A DNA stretch of 64,000 nt. Source: Coemansia sp. RSA 487 (lineage: Eukaryota; Kickxellomycota; Kickxellomycetes; Kickxellales; Kickxellaceae). The position numbers and the translations under genes were made by a program. Under the pieces are notes generated by a model. It did no database searches. It saw nothing but the letters and a program-made list of their open reading frames with translations, and was not told the origin of the DNA. Positions 33,840 through 44,162 of this stretch are shown one piece after another; the first letter of the stretch is position 1, and every line of letters begins with the position of its first letter. Where the stretch lies: positions 62,001 through 126,000 of the forward strand of contig JANBRJ010000044.1 of the NCBI GenBank assembly GCA_027577595.1. Reading direction: 5' to 3'.

Positions 33840-36800
33840 ATGTTTGACGACGACGACGATGACAACATTGGCGATATCACGCCTGTCAACGACATTGGAG
33901 CCAGGATGGATAGTGTGGCCAGCCCAGGAGAAACCAAGCTTGCTGCAGACAACGCAATGCCAAGCGGGGTGAAAGACCCACCAGTTCAGGGGAAAGGCGA
34001 AGAGTCACAGCAAAAGCACAGCTGGAGCACAATCCAGGACCGACTTCGTACCTCAGTCGTATCGATTATGATAAACCGTCCAACAGCGTTTGAGGAAAGC
34101 TGCGCAACGTTCTCGTATGCTACCGGATTTGTGGTCGACTCTGAGCAAGGGCTCATCATGTCCAACAGACACGTAATGGGCACTGGGCCCTCATTCCACA
34201 AGGCAGTGTTCTTTGGAAACCAAGAAGTGTTTCTGCAGCCAACCTACTACGACCCTGTTCATGATTTTGCCTTTTTCCGCTACAATCCGAGCGAGCTTCA
34301 GGATGTCGAGCCAAAGGCTATTCGCTTGGCGCCTGAAAAGGCACGCAGCGGGCTAGAGTTCCGCATTGTGGGCAATACAAGCAATGAAAAAATGTCGGTT
34401 CACCAGGGCGAACTCTCGCAGTTGGACAGGAACCCTCCTGTATACGACGGCAGCTACAGCGACTTTAACACGTTTTATTTCCAGGCTTCGTCAAACTCAA
34501 AGGGAGGATCCTCGGGCTCGCCAGTGGTCGACATCGAAGGTGATGCTGTGGCAATCAACTGCGGCGCTAAGCACATTTCATCGAATGTTTATTTGCTACC
34601 GCTGGAGCGCGCTGCATATGCGCTTGGGTATGTGAAAAGGGGGTTGGTTCCGCCGAGGGGAACTCTGCAAACAGTGTTCAAGCACGTCAACCATACGGAG
34701 ATCGGTCGACTGGGGCTTTCTCCCGATATGGCGTGCAGCGAGGGTGTGAACATCAAGGAAACGACGGGGATGCTCAAGATCGAAAAGATTCTTCCTGACG
34801 GTCCTGCATCCAATGTCCTTTCAGTGGGCGATATTCTTATAAGCGTTAATAGCAAGCCAGTGCCGGGGTTCCTTGAGCTGTCCGAGACCATTGACGCTTC
34901 GGTGGACAAAGAGCTCGGAATGAGAGTATTCCGCAAGGGCCAGTTCTACAACCACAGGGTGAGCGTTGGCAACATATACGACATCACTCCTTCAAAGCTG
35001 GTGCGCATCGGAGGCACACACCTGTGCAACATCTCGTACCAGCAGGCGGTCAAATGGTCTGCACCCATTTATGGCGTCACCATCACCCACGACTCGAACG
35101 GATTTATCCCACATTCCAGCTACGGCAGATGCGGGATCATCTATGCAGCCAACGGTAAACCCACGCCAAACGTCGATGCCTTGATGGATATCCTAAGGGA
35201 TGCTGGCCAGGACAAGCCAGTTGTTTTCAAGACTAAGAACCACCGTGATTTGCGCGACGAGGCAGTCTTTGTTGCTAGACACCCTCCGGTTGCGGAGCCA
35301 AACATCGTCTATACAAGGAGCCCCGCCACCGGCATTTGGTCTATCGAGCCATACAGCGGGATGTCTGCAACAGCAGGTGCAGGTGCAGGTGCAGGCGCGT
35401 CAGGGCCCCGTAGCTTCAGTCCAGAGCTGGAGCCAGAGCAGCCACACGGCGAAATGGTTGCTGCCGTGCCAAAGCGAGCTGACACGTTCGTGAGCAGACG
35501 CGGAAGCCAGATGTTTGTCCAGGCAGTTAGCAACAGCGCTGTATCGATTGTGGCATGCCCTATCACGCCAGCAGACGGACAGTACAGCCGTATTTCGAAT
35601 GGCACTGGTGTTATTGTCGACAGGCGCCAGGGCATCGTGCTCTGCAGCACCGACGTCGTGAAGAACCCAACATGCAACGTGTGGATAACCTTTGCGGGTC
35701 TGGTCTGCATAGAGGCAAAGCTAGCTTATACGCATCCTCTTTACCCGATATCGTTCCTCAAGTACAAGCCAGAGCAGCTTTTTAGCAACTGCGGCGTCGA
35801 CATTGGTAGCTATGCCGTGATTGATGAGATCGGCATTGGGTCGCAGACTTGCCAGGACGGAACCAGCGATACCCCGCTTTCTGTTGGAACATCAGTGACT
35901 GTTGTGTTGGGAGCAGCAGGCGAGAACATTGAGATCATATCGTCGACCGTCGATGGGCGCAGGATACTCTCCACTAAGACATGTGGCGCTTGTGTTAACC
36001 CGAGGTACTTCAACACCAATGTCTTTTTCGTATCTCCGGAACCCTCACCTGCAAGTTCGAAGCTGGGCATTGTTTACAGCTGCGATGGCAGCCTCTGCGG
36101 AATTTGGGTACGGCTTCCGCACTGCATCCATTCAAAAAACCATCCTCCGTTTGTTGGCTTGGATGTCTCACTGGTCAGGTCGGCGTTGGCGGCGCTGCAG
36201 CTGGATAGAAGCGACGTGGGGAGTGCGCATATCCTGGACGCTGAGTTTGCACCGGTAACCCTGGACACTGCGCATGTGTTTGGAGCCGGCAATGCGCATA
36301 TCAAGGAAGTTCTGCGCACGACGTCTGCGCACGAGCGCCAGATGTTCAAGGTTGACAAGACGCTGCACAAGCGCGAGCAGACCGGCAGCGACTCGCTCGA
36401 GGTCGGCGACGTTGTGCTGACGATTGACGGACAGCTGGCGACGCGCATCGGCGAACTCGCGTGCATCTACGGAAGGAGCTCGGTTGCGCTGACGGTGGTG
36501 CGCGACATGAAGGAGATTCCGCTTGCGATAGAAACGGTGCCGCTTTCGGGGATAAGCACGCGGAGGGTTGTGTGCTGGGCCGGGATGGTCATGCAGGAGC
36601 CGCACGAGGCGGCGCTGGAGAAAGCTAACCGCGTGCCATCCAAGGTCTTTATGTTCAGGGCGGTGGGCGGGTCGCCGGTCTACAGCAAAGGGCACGAGTG
36701 GAATGTCTTTATCACCGAAATCGACGACCAGCCGATCAAGACGCTGGACGACATGGTGGAGGTTGCGAGGAGGCTGAAGAGCAGCGACGCTGAGACCTTT

Positions 36801-36992
36801 AACACGCGGGTCGCAAGCAACGAGGCGTTTAGCAGCGGCAAAATGCCAGGATGCGATGCCAAGATCCACAGCGTCACGTTGGCTGGCGAGGACAACGTCT
36901 ATTCTATCCGCACAAACGACCACTACTTTCCTGCTTGGCAAATCCGCCGCGGTCCACTTGCAGACGACGATTGGCTTTGGGAGGCTCTCTAG
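33840..36992 (+). CDS. NMA111: Pro-apoptotic HtrA-like nuclear serine protease Nma111
   Basis: Intronless, 1050 residues, ATG at 33840. After an acidic start (MFDDDDDDN) there is an HtrA protease domain with its triad: H111 in SNRHVMG, D142 in HDFAFFRY and S225 in GGSSGSPVV. A PDZ domain follows at about 295-365 (MLKIEKILPDGPASNVLSVG). A second protease-like half from about residue 555 lacks the triad (CSTDVV where His is expected), then further PDZ-like segments. This double HtrA arrangement with a degenerate second copy is the known Nma111/Ynm3 architecture. The family acts in the nucleus, degrades an inhibitor of apoptosis in yeast and affects lipid homeostasis. Confidence 0.93.
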   Translation: MFDDDDDDNIGDITPVNDIGARMDSVASPGETKLAADNAMPSGVKDPPVQGKGEESQQKHSWSTIQDRLRTSVVSIMINRPTAFEESCATFSYATGFVVDSEQGLIMSNRHVMGTGPSFHKAVFFGNQEVFLQPTYYDPVHDFAFFRYNPSELQDVEPKAIRLAPEKARSGLEFRIVGNTSNEKMSVHQGELSQLDRNPPVYDGSYSDFNTFYFQASSNSKGGSSGSPVVDIEGDAVAINCGAKHISSNVYLLPLERAAYALGYVKRGLVPPRGTLQTVFKHVNHTEIGRLGLSPDMACSEGVNIKETTGMLKIEKILPDGPASNVLSVGDILISVNSKPVPGFLELSETIDASVDKELGMRVFRKGQFYNHRVSVGNIYDITPSKLVRIGGTHLCNISYQQAVKWSAPIYGVTITHDSNGFIPHSSYGRCGIIYAANGKPTPNVDALMDILRDAGQDKPVVFKTKNHRDLRDEAVFVARHPPVAEPNIVYTRSPATGIWSIEPYSGMSATAGAGAGAGASGPRSFSPELEPEQPHGEMVAAVPKRADTFVSRRGSQMFVQAVSNSAVSIVACPITPADGQYSRISNGTGVIVDRRQGIVLCSTDVVKNPTCNVWITFAGLVCIEAKLAYTHPLYPISFLKYKPEQLFSNCGVDIGSYAVIDEIGIGSQTCQDGTSDTPLSVGTSVTVVLGAAGENIEIISSTVDGRRILSTKTCGACVNPRYFNTNVFFVSPEPSPASSKLGIVYSCDGSLCGIWVRLPHCIHSKNHPPFVGLDVSLVRSALAALQLDRSDVGSAHILDAEFAPVTLDTAHVFGAGNAHIKEVLRTTSAHERQMFKVDKTLHKREQTGSDSLEVGDVVLTIDGQLATRIGELACIYGRSSVALTVVRDMKEIPLAIETVPLSGISTRRVVCWAGMVMQEPHEAALEKANRVPSKVFMFRAVGGSPVYSKGHEWNVFITEIDDQPIKTLDDMVEVARRLKSSDAETFNTRVASNEAFSSGKMPGCDAKIHSVTLAGEDNVYSIRTNDHYFPAWQIRRGPLADDDWLWEAL

Positions 36993-37153
36993 TTTCTTTT
37001 CTTTTCTAGCTTTGCGAAGGAGCAGGCCACTACTATCCCCCATCGTATTTTTGGCGCAATATAAATGTTTGTATTGAAAGCCTAATAAAGAAAGTATCCA
37101 CGAAAAAAGCTTGAGGATTGAAGGGAGGATAAAGATACAATTTATGTTTTGTT

Positions 37154-37402
37154 TTACATGTTGCTCCACTGCTTTGACTTTTCAAATTCCTCGCGACTCA
37201 CTAGAGAGAGCTTTGACACGGAGGGGGGTGAAATGGCACGGGCGTCGTACGTATCATACTCGAGCGAGTCGTTCAGACCGGTTCCCCAGTTGTGGCTTCC
37301 GTTTCCACCCTTTTTAATAGGAGCGCGGACGTCATAGCCAGTGCGCGAGACATGATGTTCCTTGGCGATAGCACCGGCCGAGGGTCTTCTACGGTTAGTC
37401 AT
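37154..37402 (-). CDS. Small Stm1/SERBP1 (HABP4)-tail-like protein
   Basis: 82 residues, ATG at 37402. Very basic start (MTNRRRPSAGAIAKEHHVSR), then TGYDVRAPIKKGGNGSHNWG and an acidic, Tyr-containing end. The block RTGxDxRxPxKKGGxGxHNWG resembles the conserved motif of HABP4/SERBP1 and yeast Stm1 proteins, which bind mRNA or idle ribosomes. This protein is far shorter than those families and would be only their motif segment. Ribosome association is inference. The 3' end is 161 bp from the end of NMA111, in convergent orientation. Confidence 0.6.
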   Translation of the reverse strand: MTNRRRPSAGAIAKEHHVSRTGYDVRAPIKKGGNGSHNWGTGLNDSLEYDTYDARAISPPSVSKLSLVSREEFEKSKQWSNM

Positions 37403-38659
37403 TTTTTGTAGATGGTAAAGAGCTTGTTATATATTCTGGGAGGGGCGGGGGGATGTCAAGGGTATTGTCTTTTTCGGTTGATAGAAAGAGAGTATGTTAA
37501 AGTGTTTGGTGGGAAAAAACGAAAGGCAAGGAACGTGTGTAAAGGAATGTTGGGAGAAAGCAAACGTACTTATATATTCCTCCCTCCCCTTCCACTTCCA
37601 TTCCTTAATGAGGGAAAACTTGGTGATGACGATTGCATCTGTATACTGGCGCCATTTTTCTTCCAAATCTAGACAAGGGCTTGTGTCACATGGCACATGG
37701 GCATTTCCACATCAGCGGATAATCCATCCCCTCAAATAATATTGATTTGTTACAGCCATGGCCGAGTGCATGAATGCGACCAGGGCAAATAGGGGCTTCC
37801 CCAAACCTGCCAAGGACCAGCACACTCGAATATAGAAGATGTTACTGTTTACTGTATAGCCCGTCGCGCGCTTAGCACAGTCCAAGTGCGAACAAGTAGG
37901 TTATGCGATTTCACATAAATGGCTTTCTTTGTAGTATAATACATAAATTTGGCTGTGGTTCTTTTTTTGGAATTCATGCGGTTTTAATCACTTGTAACTG
38001 CTTTAGCCTATATCCACAGCTCGATCTGTTTCAAAAATCAACAACGCTTCCTTGATAGGGTTTGGTTTTTTTATTTGGTCTGCTAGAAACTTGTGATGAT
38101 GCTTCAGCTTAGCAACCTACAAGCTGAGTCGCAATATGATTGGTTCAACACAAGTCGAGCATATTTTTGGGAAGCACACAATATATGGCTGCAGTTATCA
38201 TAAGCCTTTCTTTGTAATATTTTGATGGCGATAAAAGCCATTGTTTTACCGAACAAATGAATAAAGGGAACTTTAGTTCTGTCAAGATTGTGACATCAGA
38301 TTTAATTACCAGATGTATGTTTACCATTGTCTAACATCATGCCGTGTCAACAAATGTGGACAGCTCTTTTCTTTTCCTTAGTTTTACACAAGATATTTTA
38401 TTCATATTATACTCTCTGATTGATCATGTTTTGTTAAATGTTTACATGGTTTTATAGCTGTAAGTTGTATGATAAATAAATGGGAACAAAAGTTCCATTT
38501 TTCTGAATCCGAATACTTGAAAATAAATATCAACTATTGCTATCAAACCCAATCAGTAAATTGGTGGTCAGAAAAGGATGGAAAGGAGATAAAGTAGCCT
38601 TTGCTTTTATAAAAGAAAATCACATAATGGAAGAGAAAAAGGCGAAATTTATGAAAGAT
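37403..38659. other. Intergenic region
   Basis: AT-rich; it contains one copy of a dispersed repeat (38289-38408). No gene seen. Confidence 0.4.
38289..38408 (+). repeat. Dispersed repeat, copy 1 (most diverged)
   Basis: It begins TGTGACATC, passes TTTAATTACCAGATGTATG and ends near TATTTTATTCATATTA. It aligns along its length with copies at 55532, 57388 and 60319. Class unknown. Confidence 0.7.
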
Positions 38660-40546
38660 TTAGGTGGTAGATGATGATGGTGTAGGAGTAACCTGGGTGT
38701 TGTCAAGCACACCGCCAATATTACCACCAAAGTTGATAGCAAGAGTTGATGCTGGAATTAACATACCACCATAGCCTAAAGTGGCCCATCCACCACCATT
38801 GGCACCCAAAATACCATGCATGCCATTAGAGAAAAGAAGCCCAGCCTCAGCAGCTAGTTGACCACCAGCATTGGCTGGCTGCACAAGGCCATTGAGCCAA
38901 CCACCCTCCGATGCTGTGCCTGAAACAGCACCGTTGACAACCAATCCATTAATTGCAGCAGCTGCTCCACCACCGACTGCAATAGTTGGAAGGACCCGGC
39001 CACCAAGTCCAACAGTAGCCGATGCACCAGCTCCAAATCCATTATTGTTACCATCCAATATACCACCCAGTGTAAGCGTTGGTAGGAAACCACCACCCAG
39101 TGTCACGTCACCTTGAATTACGCCTTGGCCTGAGATACCTGGAAAAAAACCACCTGCGGCACTAGATGATTTTGGCTGCTGTCTCTTTGCAAACTTTGGT
39201 TCATCATTGTTTGGACTAAAATTCATGCCACCAGCACTACTTGAGCTACTAGAGGTAGGAGCTGCTTTGCTAGAGGAGCTTGAGCTACTAGGGGTAGGAG
39301 CTGCTTTGCTAGAGGCACTTGAGCTACTAGGGGTAGGAGCTGCTTTGCTAGAGGCACTTGAGCTACTAGGGGTAGGAGCTGCATTGCTAGAGGCGCCTGA
39401 GCTACTAGGGGTAGGAGCTGCTTTGCTAGAGGAGCTTGAGTGACTACCACCTGGAATTGTTGGAAGAAGGTTTCCAATACCAGATAAGATGTTAGATGCC
39501 ACACCTGATATATCAGATACTGCTCCAGATATATCAGATACTGCTCCAGATACTATGCCAGACGCATCAGATACTGCTCCGGATACTATGCCCGATGCAT
39601 CGGATACTACTCCGGATACTATGCCCGATGCATCGGATACTGCACTAGATACTAGGCCAGTTGCATCAGACACTGCACTAGATACTATGCCAGATGCATC
39701 AGATATTAGGCCACCAGATGAGCTTGAACTGGCGCTGGGTGAAGGAGCTGGGCTGCTAGAATTGGCTGCATCGCCAGAAGCACTGGGACTGCTTGCTCCC
39801 GAGGATGTTGGACTGGCTTCAGCATCTAATGCTGCATCGGATGCAGCAGGAGAAGATGCAGTACCAGATGGGCTGGAAGAAGCTGCATCAGATGGGCTGG
39901 AAGAAGCTGCATCAGATGGGCTGGAAGAAGCTGCATCAGATGGGCTGGAAGCTGCGGGAGAAGATGAAGCTGGGCTCGAAGCTGGGCTCGAGTCAGAGGC
40001 AGATGAAGCTGGGCTTGAATCAGAAGCAGATGCTGCAGGAGAAGATGCTGCAGGGCTTGAACCAGAGGCAGATGCTGCTGGAGTTGAAAGAGATGAGCTT
40101 GATCCAGAAGAGTCACTTGAAGCTGGAGAAGATGCTGATGGGCTAGATGAAGCTGGAGAAGATGCTGATGCTGATGGGCTAGAGGATCCCGGGCTTGTAC
40201 TTGCACCAGATGATGATGGTGCTGACGAGCTACCTATGGAGGTTGGTGTTGGTGTTCCTGCAGGAGGTGATGATGAGCCACTGGATGTTGGGCCAGCTGA
40301 AGATGAGGAGGGAGTCGTGCTACTACTTTGATCCCAGAGTGGAAGCAAGTTGCTCTGGATCTGTGCTGCGATCTGGGATGAAAGGTAGCTGAACAAACTC
40401 AATGGTGGTGGGAACTGTCCATTAGTAATCGGGAGTATGTCCCTGTTGACACCACTGACATGCTGGCTGTTTGCATATACACTTCCAGCCAACGAGTCAA
40501 CAATGGCCAAATTGTAGACCATGTAAAAGATCTTGTTTGCTTTCAT
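38660..40546 (-). CDS. Ser-rich mucin-like secreted protein with C-terminal Gly-rich domain
   Basis: 628 residues; the first in-frame ATG is at 40546. The N-terminus is a hydrophobic signal-like segment (IFYMVYNLAIVDSLAGSVYA). Residues about 75-445 are almost pure Ser/Ala/Pro/Thr and include three sets of short tandem repeats, an expected target of O-mannosylation. A dibasic AKR at residues 453-455 is a candidate Kex2 site. The last 165 residues are a Gly-rich domain with recurring L-P-T-x-x-x-G-G units and TASEGGWLNG, also found in the gene at 43054-43665. Probably a cell-wall or matrix protein. I do not recognise the C-terminal domain. Confidence 0.8.
   Translation of the reverse strand: MKANKIFYMVYNLAIVDSLAGSVYANSQHVSGVNRDILPITNGQFPPPLSLFSYLSSQIAAQIQSNLLPLWDQSSSTTPSSSSAGPTSSGSSSPPAGTPTPTSIGSSSAPSSSGASTSPGSSSPSASASSPASSSPSASSPASSDSSGSSSSLSTPAASASGSSPAASSPAASASDSSPASSASDSSPASSPASSSPAASSPSDAASSSPSDAASSSPSDAASSSPSGTASSPAASDAALDAEASPTSSGASSPSASGDAANSSSPAPSPSASSSSSGGLISDASGIVSSAVSDATGLVSSAVSDASGIVSGVVSDASGIVSGAVSDASGIVSGAVSDISGAVSDISGVASNILSGIGNLLPTIPGGSHSSSSSKAAPTPSSSGASSNAAPTPSSSSASSKAAPTPSSSSASSKAAPTPSSSSSSSKAAPTSSSSSSAGGMNFSPNNDEPKFAKRQQPKSSSAAGGFFPGISGQGVIQGDVTLGGGFLPTLTLGGILDGNNNGFGAGASATVGLGGRVLPTIAVGGGAAAAINGLVVNGAVSGTASEGGWLNGLVQPANAGGQLAAEAGLLFSNGMHGILGANGGGWATLGYGGMLIPASTLAINFGGNIGGVLDNTQVTPTPSSSTT
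39240..39955 (-). repeat. Three coding tandem-repeat arrays in the mucin-like gene
   Basis: 39240-39440 holds about five 39-bp units (13 residues, SSSSASSKAAPTP). About 39520-39700 holds 33-bp units (11 residues, VSDASGIVSGA and variants). 39866-39955 holds 24-bp units (8 residues, SSSPSDAA). Confidence 0.85.
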
Positions 40547-41571
40547 TTCCAAGTGCGACGTGTGGTACTGCTAATTATAAAAGCTAAGCTTGGGTTAACA
40601 ATAGAAAACAAGCTGGATTAGAAATATTTAGTTGTTATAATTATCCCTAACGATTGTTAATTAAAAAAGAAAAGGAACTCCAAATGGTGGTCAAGTATCC
40701 TAGTCGGCATGCCTTGAATATATAGCAACCTTTACACACCATCAGCAATAAAAAAAATAAATTTCATTGTTGACGCCAACACGAGCATTAACAATTAGAA
40801 TAATTTATTCTCCAAGTAAAAAAATCGTGCCCAATGTATCCGAATGTGTTGTTCTTACTCGCCTTGCTTTATGAATCTGCAAAATAAAAACAGAGAATTT
40901 ATATTTGGTGCTATCCAACACTGGTCATTTGTGTATAGGATTCAAGACACATTGTGGCTTTCTTTCCTTTTTTGCCACAGGATTCTGCAAAGTATTTCTA
41001 TTCGATAGCACAGATAAATGCATAGAGGTTTATTGAATATACTCGTTTTCTCAACTTCAAATCCACTTGTATGTCTATCAGTGAGAGGCGTTTTATGCGA
41101 GGAACTGAACCAAAGTGTATCATGGCGCTCTATTTGACAACGGCAAACCTGCATGTTTGTTCTATATCGAATACATATAGCGCGGCAAAGTATCCCGTTT
41201 TTGTACCTGTCAAGTAACTAACAAGAATTATAAACAATTTATTTTATACTCGTGTAGCGAGTCTGATCCATGTAATCTCACTTGAAAAGTTGTCAAATGA
41301 TTAAATAATGTAAATCAGGATTCTAACATAATATGGCTAGCGTTTTGCAGCTGTTACTCCAAAACAATGCAGACAACATTATATGCAGACAACATGGTTT
41401 TTGTATTTATAGCAGCATGTGGGTGTGCTAATTGTTTACATTAGAGAGCTATATGCTTTAAATTATAATGTAAATATATTTAGACAATGGCTGGTTATTT
41501 GTCATTTTAGAAATTATAGTTTTATAATATTGAATTCACGCATCGAAAAGAACAATATTAAAAATATTTTA
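40547..41571. other. Intergenic region
   Basis: AT-rich promoter region of the mucin-like gene and 3' flank of the next. Nothing else supported. Confidence 0.4.
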
Positions 41572-42489
41572 TTAGCTAGGAACCGGCGACTCGTCGCCAG
41601 AGATGGGCTCAACGATTATAGTAGTAGTCGACGATATTGTAATGTGACGTGTAGAGTAGACAGTGATGGGAGTATTTGTTGATGGTTGATCCTCTATCAA
41701 TTCTGTGATATATTCTGTAGAAATAAGAGTATTTTCTTGAGTAACCGTGGAATACAAAGTATTTTCTTGTGTTATCGTAGAATATAGAGTTTTCTCTTGG
41801 GTCGCTGTAAAATATATAGTATTTTCTTGTGTTTTCGTAGAGAGTAAAGTTATTTCTTTGGTTACAGTAGAAAACAGAGTATTCTCTTGTGTTACGGTGG
41901 AATATAGCGTTTGCTCTTGCAATACAGTGGAAAATATAGTATTTTCTTGGGTTTCCGTTGCATAAAAAGTTGTTGGCACTGTAGTGACAATTGTTTCTAT
42001 TGTTTGCAAAAGAATATGGTTTGAGTCCAGGCATGTGCCGCCTACACTATTGCTGCTGCTGCTGCTGGAGCCAGTTGATGAACGTGACAGTGGTTTGCTT
42101 GTGCTTGATGGTTTGGTTGATTCTGTGGTCGTTATCAATTGGGAAGAGCCGGCGCTGGTTATAAATGGAGTAGGCGTTGTACTTGTTATTGGTTGGCTAA
42201 GCTCTGGTAAAGGCAATGAGGGCTGAGCTTGTACGGGTGTCGCTGTTTGGCCATACATGTACTGTCCACAGTTTGCTGCATTTCCCGGTAGTTTCCAATA
42301 AGGATAAAAGTCTCTGAATAAGTAGGACGATATATGACAGGAAAAGTAGTTAAACTGCGAGATCGGTGCAACGATTGGCCAAGCTATATTGGTAGGCAGA
42401 ATATGAAGCCTATCCTGGGCATCCGCCTTGTTTGCGCAAGACAAGTGCGCAAATAATATCAGAAATACTGCGACCTTTTCTAAATGCAT
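41572..42489 (-). CDS. Secreted Ser/Thr-rich protein with 10-residue tandem repeats
   Basis: 305 residues, ATG at 42489. Signal peptide MHLEKVAVFLILFAHLSCAN. There is a short Tyr/Phe-rich region with several Cys (FNYFSCHISSYLFRDFYPYW), a Ser/Thr/Pro linker, a poly-Ser run, then eight 10-residue repeats of consensus TQENTLYSTV at about residues 177-258 and a Thr/Ile-rich end. It has the look of an O-mannosylated cell-surface protein. No GPI-type hydrophobic tail is visible, so it may be released or wall-bound by other means. Family unknown. Confidence 0.75.
   Translation of the reverse strand: MHLEKVAVFLILFAHLSCANKADAQDRLHILPTNIAWPIVAPISQFNYFSCHISSYLFRDFYPYWKLPGNAANCGQYMYGQTATPVQAQPSLPLPELSQPITSTTPTPFITSAGSSQLITTTESTKPSSTSKPLSRSSTGSSSSSSNSVGGTCLDSNHILLQTIETIVTTVPTTFYATETQENTIFSTVLQEQTLYSTVTQENTLFSTVTKEITLLSTKTQENTIYFTATQEKTLYSTITQENTLYSTVTQENTLISTEYITELIEDQPSTNTPITVYSTRHITISSTTTIIVEPISGDESPVPS
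41712..41961 (-). repeat. 30-bp coding tandem repeat, eight units
   Basis: Eight diverged 30-bp units encode the 10-residue repeat consensus TQENTLYSTV. Units differ at many codons, so this is not a recent expansion. Confidence 0.85.
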
Positions 42490-43053
42490 ATTTCGCCCGT
42501 TCTTAATACTATTTGGCTTTTGTTATTTTTGTTACCTTAATATATAATCAATACGATTATTTAAGAATATTTACGAGAATTGTGTTAACAAAGGTTGACA
42601 AAGAAATACCAATGGTATTTTATACACCAAAACTGATGATAAATTCACATGCATTTGTTCAAGAAATCGAGCATTTACGTAAAGGAAAAATATAGCAGAA
42701 TATAAAACAAAAGCCAGGTTATGCACATAATATTAAGCAATTCGAAATGTCCTATAACCATGCAATGGATAGCGTCATGTGTCTGTGGTTACCGTTGGAG
42801 TTAGGTTTGTTATCGACAAATTATGCACTCTTAAAAAATAGTTACCGCATGGCGTTTTGATAATTCAAATTAGAGTACCGGTTAATTTAGCCGTACATCA
42901 GACAACAGTAAAGCATACTATTCACGAGAACGCACAAATCAAAATGTTTGCTATATTTGTTAGTCTGCGTATATTCTAAAAATTATTTTAATAATCAGAT
43001 TGTGATTTGAGGATTTGGAAAAGCTAATATCTGGAATATAGGGGGAAAGCATG
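42490..43053. other. Intergenic region
   Basis: AT-rich; no gene or repeat seen. Confidence 0.4.
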
Positions 43054-43665
43054 TTACGTAGTTGATGGCTGGCTGCTGGATGGACTAGGAGATGGCGGTG
43101 CCGTAGGAGTAGTAGGGACTGCGCCATTCTGAACGTTGAATTCAAAGTTTCCACCGCCGCTCATTGCCAAGCTAGATGACGGTAAGAATATGCCGCCGTA
43201 TCCAACGCCCAACGATGCACCGCCATTTGCACCAGCACCAAGGTTAATTCCACTTGTAAACTGATAGATAAGGTCGCCGTTGCCTATAATGCCAGCATGG
43301 ATAGTTGGAATGGCTCCACTGAGCCAGCCACCCTCGGATGCTGTGGCCGATGCCTGGGCCAGAATATCAAACGGATTAATGGCTAATCCAACACCGGCAC
43401 CAATAAGAGCAGTTGGGAATGGGCCGCCACCAATGCCAAGTGTTGGAGAAGCACCTACAACGATTTGGTTGCTGCTTCCGGCAATCCCACCGGCAATGGT
43501 AAGCGTGGGAAAAATGCCTCCGCCGAGAACCAGGTTAACATTAGCACTGCCAGATCCTGATGGAGTCAGGAGTGGAATTCCCGATGGCGAGGACGAGCTT
43601 CCTTGCGCAAGGGATCCGCTTGCAAAGGCGCCAATCACGGCGATTCCAATACCTTTGTAATGCAT
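43054..43665 (-). CDS. Secreted Gly-rich protein, paralogue of the mucin-like C-terminal domain
   Basis: 203 residues, ATG at 43665. Signal peptide about 1-20 (MHYKGIGIAVIGAFASGSLA). The mature protein is nearly all Gly-rich domain: VNLVLGGGIFPTLTIAGGIA, ASPTLGIGGGPFPTALIGAG, TASEGGWLSGAIP and GVGYGGIFLPSSSLAMSGGG. It ends in a Pro/Ser/Thr tail. Each block has a counterpart, in the same order, in residues 460-610 of the 38660-40546 protein, so the two are paralogues with and without the Ser-rich stalk. Function unknown; the repeating strand-like units suggest a beta-rich fold (inference). Confidence 0.8.
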   Translation of the reverse strand: MHYKGIGIAVIGAFASGSLAQGSSSSPSGIPLLTPSGSGSANVNLVLGGGIFPTLTIAGGIAGSSNQIVVGASPTLGIGGGPFPTALIGAGVGLAINPFDILAQASATASEGGWLSGAIPTIHAGIIGNGDLIYQFTSGINLGAGANGGASLGVGYGGIFLPSSSLAMSGGGNFEFNVQNGAVPTTPTAPPSPSPSSSQPSTT

Positions 43666-44162
43666 CTGTTGAATAATTTGCTGTTTGATGTCCTTGGATT
43701 TTACAAAAGTGTAAATATAGTTAGCTTATAGCTTTTGGAAGAAAATGGAAAAACTATCTTCTTTTCGCGCTTATTCAGACCCTTCTTCATTTATAACATG
43801 CTGCTAAAACAGTGTGGATATAGTCATTTTTTGTGAATCCACTTGCACATACATGAATATTGCGGCGGCATTGTAGTCACAGCTACAAGGAATGTCAATC
43901 ATATAATGTTGTAGGTTCTAGTTGATATGTTTTTAGAGCACACAGTAAATAGTGTATACACAAGCTACACTATTAAGATGTCGGGTTACACACATTACTC
44001 AAGCCACCGCAAGAAGTCTTTGTAGTGGAAAAACCACTTCTAAATATGGTTTTCGTGTATAAAGTACTGATTTTTATTGACACCGCCATTCAACTGTGCC
44101 ACGGTTTTTAAAAAATAAAACCGTGTAATCAAGAATATGTGGCAAATAGTGTAAAGGCTATT
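43666..44162. other. Intergenic region
   Basis: No gene seen. Confidence 0.4.

Noticed and set aside
39489-40331. 280-codon acidic plus-strand frame
   Set aside because: Antisense shadow of the Ser/Ala repeats of the mucin-like gene.
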